Source of the DNA: Psilocybe azurescens
Taxonomy: Eukaryota > Basidiomycota > Agaricomycetes > Agaricales > Agrocybaceae
Assembly: GCA_023853785.1 (NCBI GenBank)
Contig: JAJIRX010001077.1
Coordinates: forward strand, 1-34,505
DNA length: 34,505 nt
Reading direction: 5' to 3'
Made by a program: the position numbers and the translations under genes. The notes under the pieces were generated by a model, which worked only from the letters and a program-made list of their open reading frames with translations, did no database searches and was not told the origin of the DNA. The stretch's first letter is position 1. Each line of letters starts with the position of its first letter. This document shows, in pieces, positions 31,620 through 34,505 of this stretch.

Positions 31620-31770
31620 GCAACATTTCGTATTTTATAGTTTTACCCATCCTGGGTAAATGTATTACTGCACACTTGTATACAACTAAATGCTAAAAAT
31701 TTCAGCTAATCTCTGTTATTTGTCTTTTATACAGCTAGCCATGCAATGGTCTCTTCAGCAGGTGCCATGT
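31620..31770 (+). repeat. Direct repeat, right copy (partner 30900-31050)
   Basis: See the partner. No coding capacity was recognised. Confidence 0.5.
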
Positions 31771-31869
31771 CAGACTTGAAAAGAAATTTAATGATGAGAC
31801 ATTTCATAAACCTTCACAAAAAGTTGAAAATCCTTGCATTTTGTGTCTTCATCTCACTGTACAAAAGCC

Positions 31870-31975
31870 AGGGCCCAGGCCTGGTGCTTAGGCTTTTGAG
31901 AATTTCAAGCTGGGCCAAAAGCCCCCTCAGGCCAAGCCTAGGGCCTGGCTTGGCCTGGCTTTTTTGGTTTCTGAA
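31870..31975 (+). repeat. Second GGCCTGG-rich block
   Basis: Dense caggcctgg, ggccaagcctaggg and ggcttggcctggctt words in the same orientation as the block at 27750-27870. Possibly an end of a related, decayed non-autonomous element. Confidence 0.4.
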
Positions 31976-32394
31976 AGTGCATTATTGTCAATATATGCTG
32001 TAGAATATTAATTAGATAAACTTACTATAGAACAACTATAAGTAATACAAATGAAGGACAAATAAACTAATGAATAGAAACAAAGAACAAAGTAGTGAGA
32101 TATAAGGGAGAATTTTTCAATGGCAGTGTGGTGCACAATTAGCAGCCTTCTTCGAATGTGATCAGAATCTGTGATGGATCTTAGCTTAGCGGTCAGGACC
32201 ATGTCACATCACCTGACATAAGATGGCTATGAATTGCCCGTATCTTACTTAATTTGCATTGTCTTTTCATGCTTCCAACTCTGATCTTTTCAACTGAACA
32301 AACACCTGGTTCTGCTCTGTCCATTGCCTCAAAGGCAAACTTTAACTTTGAGTATGGTAAGACATCTTGTTCAATGTGGCACTTTCTTTTGTTC

Positions 32395-32740
32395 TCAGGC
32401 AGGCAATAGCACGGGTAAAACCCCGGGTATCGCGCCAGAAAACCGCACCCTACTCACAGGCATAACCCTACCCGCAACCGGACTGGTTTATCCGTCAAAA
32501 CGAGCCCAAAAACATCCAAATCGGCCCAGAAATGAAGGAGATACAGCCAATTTCGAAGAATTTTGCGAAATTGGCTGTATCTCCTCAGTTATGGTCCAAA
32601 AATATGTTTTTGGGCTTGTTTGAAAGCTCACTGGTAGGGCTATTGTAATCCGTGCCAGAACCGTGAGATATCCAGACCCGTCACCCGTGGGGTTTACCCA
32701 AACCCCTGCCATTCCCTATTCTCAGGTAGGCTATTGCAGG
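32395..32740. mobile_element. Foldback/MITE-like element 1
   Basis: It centres on a perfect 19-bp stem, GGAGATACAGCCAATTTCG at 32537-32555 and its complement at 32566-32584, with a 10-nt loop. Weaker pairing extends outward to about 32497 and 32625 (caaaacgagcccaaaaacat against atgtttttgggcttgttt). Outer ends carry caatagc / gctattg and gggtaaaacccc / ggggtttaccc words. Non-coding. Confidence 0.65.
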
Positions 32741-33060
32741 AGTGTGGCCTATCTGTACGGGTCATGGGTAAGGGTATTTGCAGGCACGAGTACAGGTAAG
32801 CATTTTCATATGCGTATACCTTCAAAACAAGCCCAAGAACATAATTTTTGGTACAGAAATGAATGAGATACAGCCAAATTTGTCAAAAAGCGAATTTGGC
32901 CATATCTTATTCATTTCTGAGCCGATTTGGCTGTTCTTGAGCTTGTTTTGACAGGTAAACCCGTGCGAGTCATGGGTATAGGTACACATGGGTATGGGTA
33001 CAGGTAGGCGGCCAGATACCGAGGGTTATCTGTGCAATTGCCTATTCTCAGGCAATTTCA
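32741..33060. mobile_element. Foldback/MITE-like element 2, adjacent and related to element 1
   Basis: The same core words (gagatacagccaaatt, caaaacaagcccaagaaca) are arranged around a central hairpin at about 32823-32880 and 32892-32950, followed by cgggtcatgggt-type and ggtacaggtagg repeats. The word tattctcagg occurs at 32718 and 33047, on both sides of this element, and ttctcagg also at 32393, consistent with nested or tandem insertion. Confidence 0.6.
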
Positions 33061-34140
33061 TTATTAAAAAGGATTTAAGTTTTTGTGCTGTGAAGGCTTT
33101 GGGTAAATTATGACGCAATCAGTCAGCCAGAGTCCCGGCTTGACGTCATTTTGCTTCAGCTAAAATTAGAAACATACCCGGATTCCGGGACAAAATCAGT
33201 AACTGTGATGCCCAGTGACATGGGCTGTCACAGAGCCCTAAAGGCCTTTTTTTATTTGAGACAATACATTTGTGCTTTCAACACTGCCAATATTACACAT
33301 TTTTTGTTCTGGAACACATAATAGTCAATGCTTTAACTTACCCTGACAGTTAACTGTGCAATAATCATATTTTATCTCTTAAAAATGCGAAATCATGCTA
33401 ATCTGCCTGCCAAATATGGCCTTCCAAGGTATTTGAAAGATATCTTCTTAGCAACAATGTCTATTGACACAATTTGTAGATGTATTTCACTTGAAGTCTA
33501 ATTTATAATTAATTGATCTGACCACAATTTTAATTTTGGTTCATATTGATGAGATAGACCTGCAAAATGAGCAGTTTAACGTATTTGGGGAATATAAATA
33601 AAAATTCTGTTCTGATAAAGTTAAAGTTAATGGATCACAGACCCTAAGCTGGCATGGACTGAGCCACAGCTTTTCACTTTCTGAACTGCCCTAATATATT
33701 TTCTAATAAGAGCTTCAAAAATCCACTCAACATGCTTGCAACATCCTATAAAAACACAGCTTTGTGAGCATGCTGCGTGAGTAGTCACATGATATCTAAG
33801 TTGAGCTGAATGTTGCACGTGCCAAGCATTTGGTTGAACACTCTACCATGACAACCACCACCTAAACGTCGTTGATGAGAGCGCATTGGGAATTCTGGTG
33901 CTTTGGAGGGAGATGGAGAAGGAGACCCAAAAGGTGAGTGAGATTAAAAGATCTCTCAAAGTTGCACTTCACTTACTGGTTTTTGATGTTCAATAGCTAG
34001 AAAACCTCACTTCTAATGGGCCCTCTGCATCGTGACTCACCTTCATTCACCATGCATTTTGATCTTCAACCCCAACAACATCCCCTCCTGCACATGCTTG
34101 AATAGACTTGTGCAAATATAAGTTAATTCTCAATTCACTC
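33061..34140. other. AT-rich intergenic, nothing recognised
   Basis: No open frame above about 60 codons with recognisable features. A donor-like aaaggtgagtgag near 33930 follows a short purine-rich stretch, but no gene model could be built. Confidence 0.4.
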
Positions 34141-34250
34141 ATGTATTTTTTGTTTATGTTATTTTATAGCGTCTGAGGGTGGGCCCCTTCCTCGGCTTTG
34201 TAATTACTCATACATGTGTTTTGGCCCAGGCTTCCTGGGCTGCTCGCCAC

Positions 34251-34457
34251 TTAGTCTTCAACTATCCTCTGCACCCAGAGGGCCCTCAGGTCCCCTGCTA
34301 GGCCTGACTGTTCCTCAGCTGTTTGGGACACATCTCTTAAGTCGGTGAGTGTTGTATCGTCTATTTTAATTTCCTCTTGTCTCATCTTTTCTCTAGCACT
34401 CCCATCCAATTTCTTGGAAGGCACGTTTGACAGTCGGATCTTGGTTCTGATGGGCAT
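34251..34457 (-). CDS. Possible partial coding exon at window edge
   Basis: The minus-strand frame of 68 codons starts MPIRTKIRLSNVPSKKLDG and is rich in charged residues (EEIKIDDTTLTDLRD, AEEQSGLAGDLRALW), with a composition unlike the AT-rich surroundings. An overlapping frame reading DPTVKRAFQEIGWE on the same strand suggests that a splice site or frameshift lies near 34395. Family unknown; could be an exon of a gene or transposon continuing past the window. Low confidence. Confidence 0.25.
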   Translation of the reverse strand: MPIRTKIRLSNVPSKKLDGSAREKMRQEEIKIDDTTLTDLRDVSQTAEEQSGLAGDLRALWVQRIVED

Positions 34458-34505
34458 TCATTGTACTTCTTTGGGTGTGTCCTTTTGGGTCAAATGTTGG
34501 CTGTG

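Noticed and set aside
32324..32866. Frames of 67-99 codons on both strands
   Set aside because: They lie in foldback elements with palindromic cores and no protein motif.
1..34505. tRNA or rRNA genes
   Set aside because: No cloverleaf with intact box A/B motifs or rRNA-like conserved stretch was noticed by eye; a covariance-model scan was not possible here.

Overview
The window looks like nuclear DNA of a filamentous fungus, most likely a basidiomycete of the Agaricomycetes type. The evidence is the presence of short GT-AG introns (about 50-100 nt), an aminoglycoside-phosphotransferase-like kinase of the kind amplified in these fungi, degenerate F-box genes, a Ser/Thr-rich single-pass membrane protein gene and a small secreted Kex2-type protein. 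The assignment is inference; no rRNA, tRNA or marker gene was seen.

Layout. 1-1.44 kb is AT-rich and gene-poor. From 1.46 to 22.4 kb lies a mosaic of direct and inverted segmental duplications built from three ingredients: (i) a two-exon F-box-like gene (copies A minus; B, C, D, E, F plus; further fragments), (ii) a gene for a Ser/Thr-rich single-pass membrane protein (called SKG6-like here; full locus at 6.0-8.3 kb, inverted broken copy at 14.4-15.9 kb, three smaller fragments), and (iii) a small unknown gene 'X' divergent from two of the F-box copies (about 4.97-5.73 kb plus; 15.96-16.34 kb minus). Segment 1.46-4.70 kb is an inverted copy of 9.1-12.3 kb, and 4.9-7.4 kb is an inverted copy of 14.4-16.3 kb. 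F-box copies A-D each carry one or more small indels that break the frame. Copy E (19378-20758) has an open two-exon frame, but its C-terminus is altered by a 2-bp insertion.

22.6-26.2 kb holds the two cleanest genes: a six-exon, 170-residue secreted Ser/Thr-rich protein (minus) and a two-exon APH-family kinase (plus, 314 residues). An inverted-repeat MITE candidate lies between them. An old F-box fragment with an 87-bp in-frame tandem duplication follows at 26.3-27.0 kb.

From about 27.7 kb to the end the sequence is AT-rich transposon debris: a large element with inverted arms of about 430 bp, a 1369-bp hAT-like non-autonomous element nested in one arm (14-bp TIR, perfect 8-bp target duplication, unoccupied site visible in the opposite arm), an 11-bp minisatellite inside it, GGCCTGG-rich blocks and two related foldback elements at 32.4-33.06 kb. 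No convincing complete gene is seen there.

How it may work together: F-box-like proteins usually serve as substrate adaptors for ubiquitin ligases. A rapidly duplicating and decaying F-box cluster interleaved with a cell-surface-type membrane protein gene resembles birth-and-death evolution of recognition or accessory genes. That functional link is a hypothesis only. All exon models come from reading splice signals and comparing copies within the window; no search or alignment program was run.
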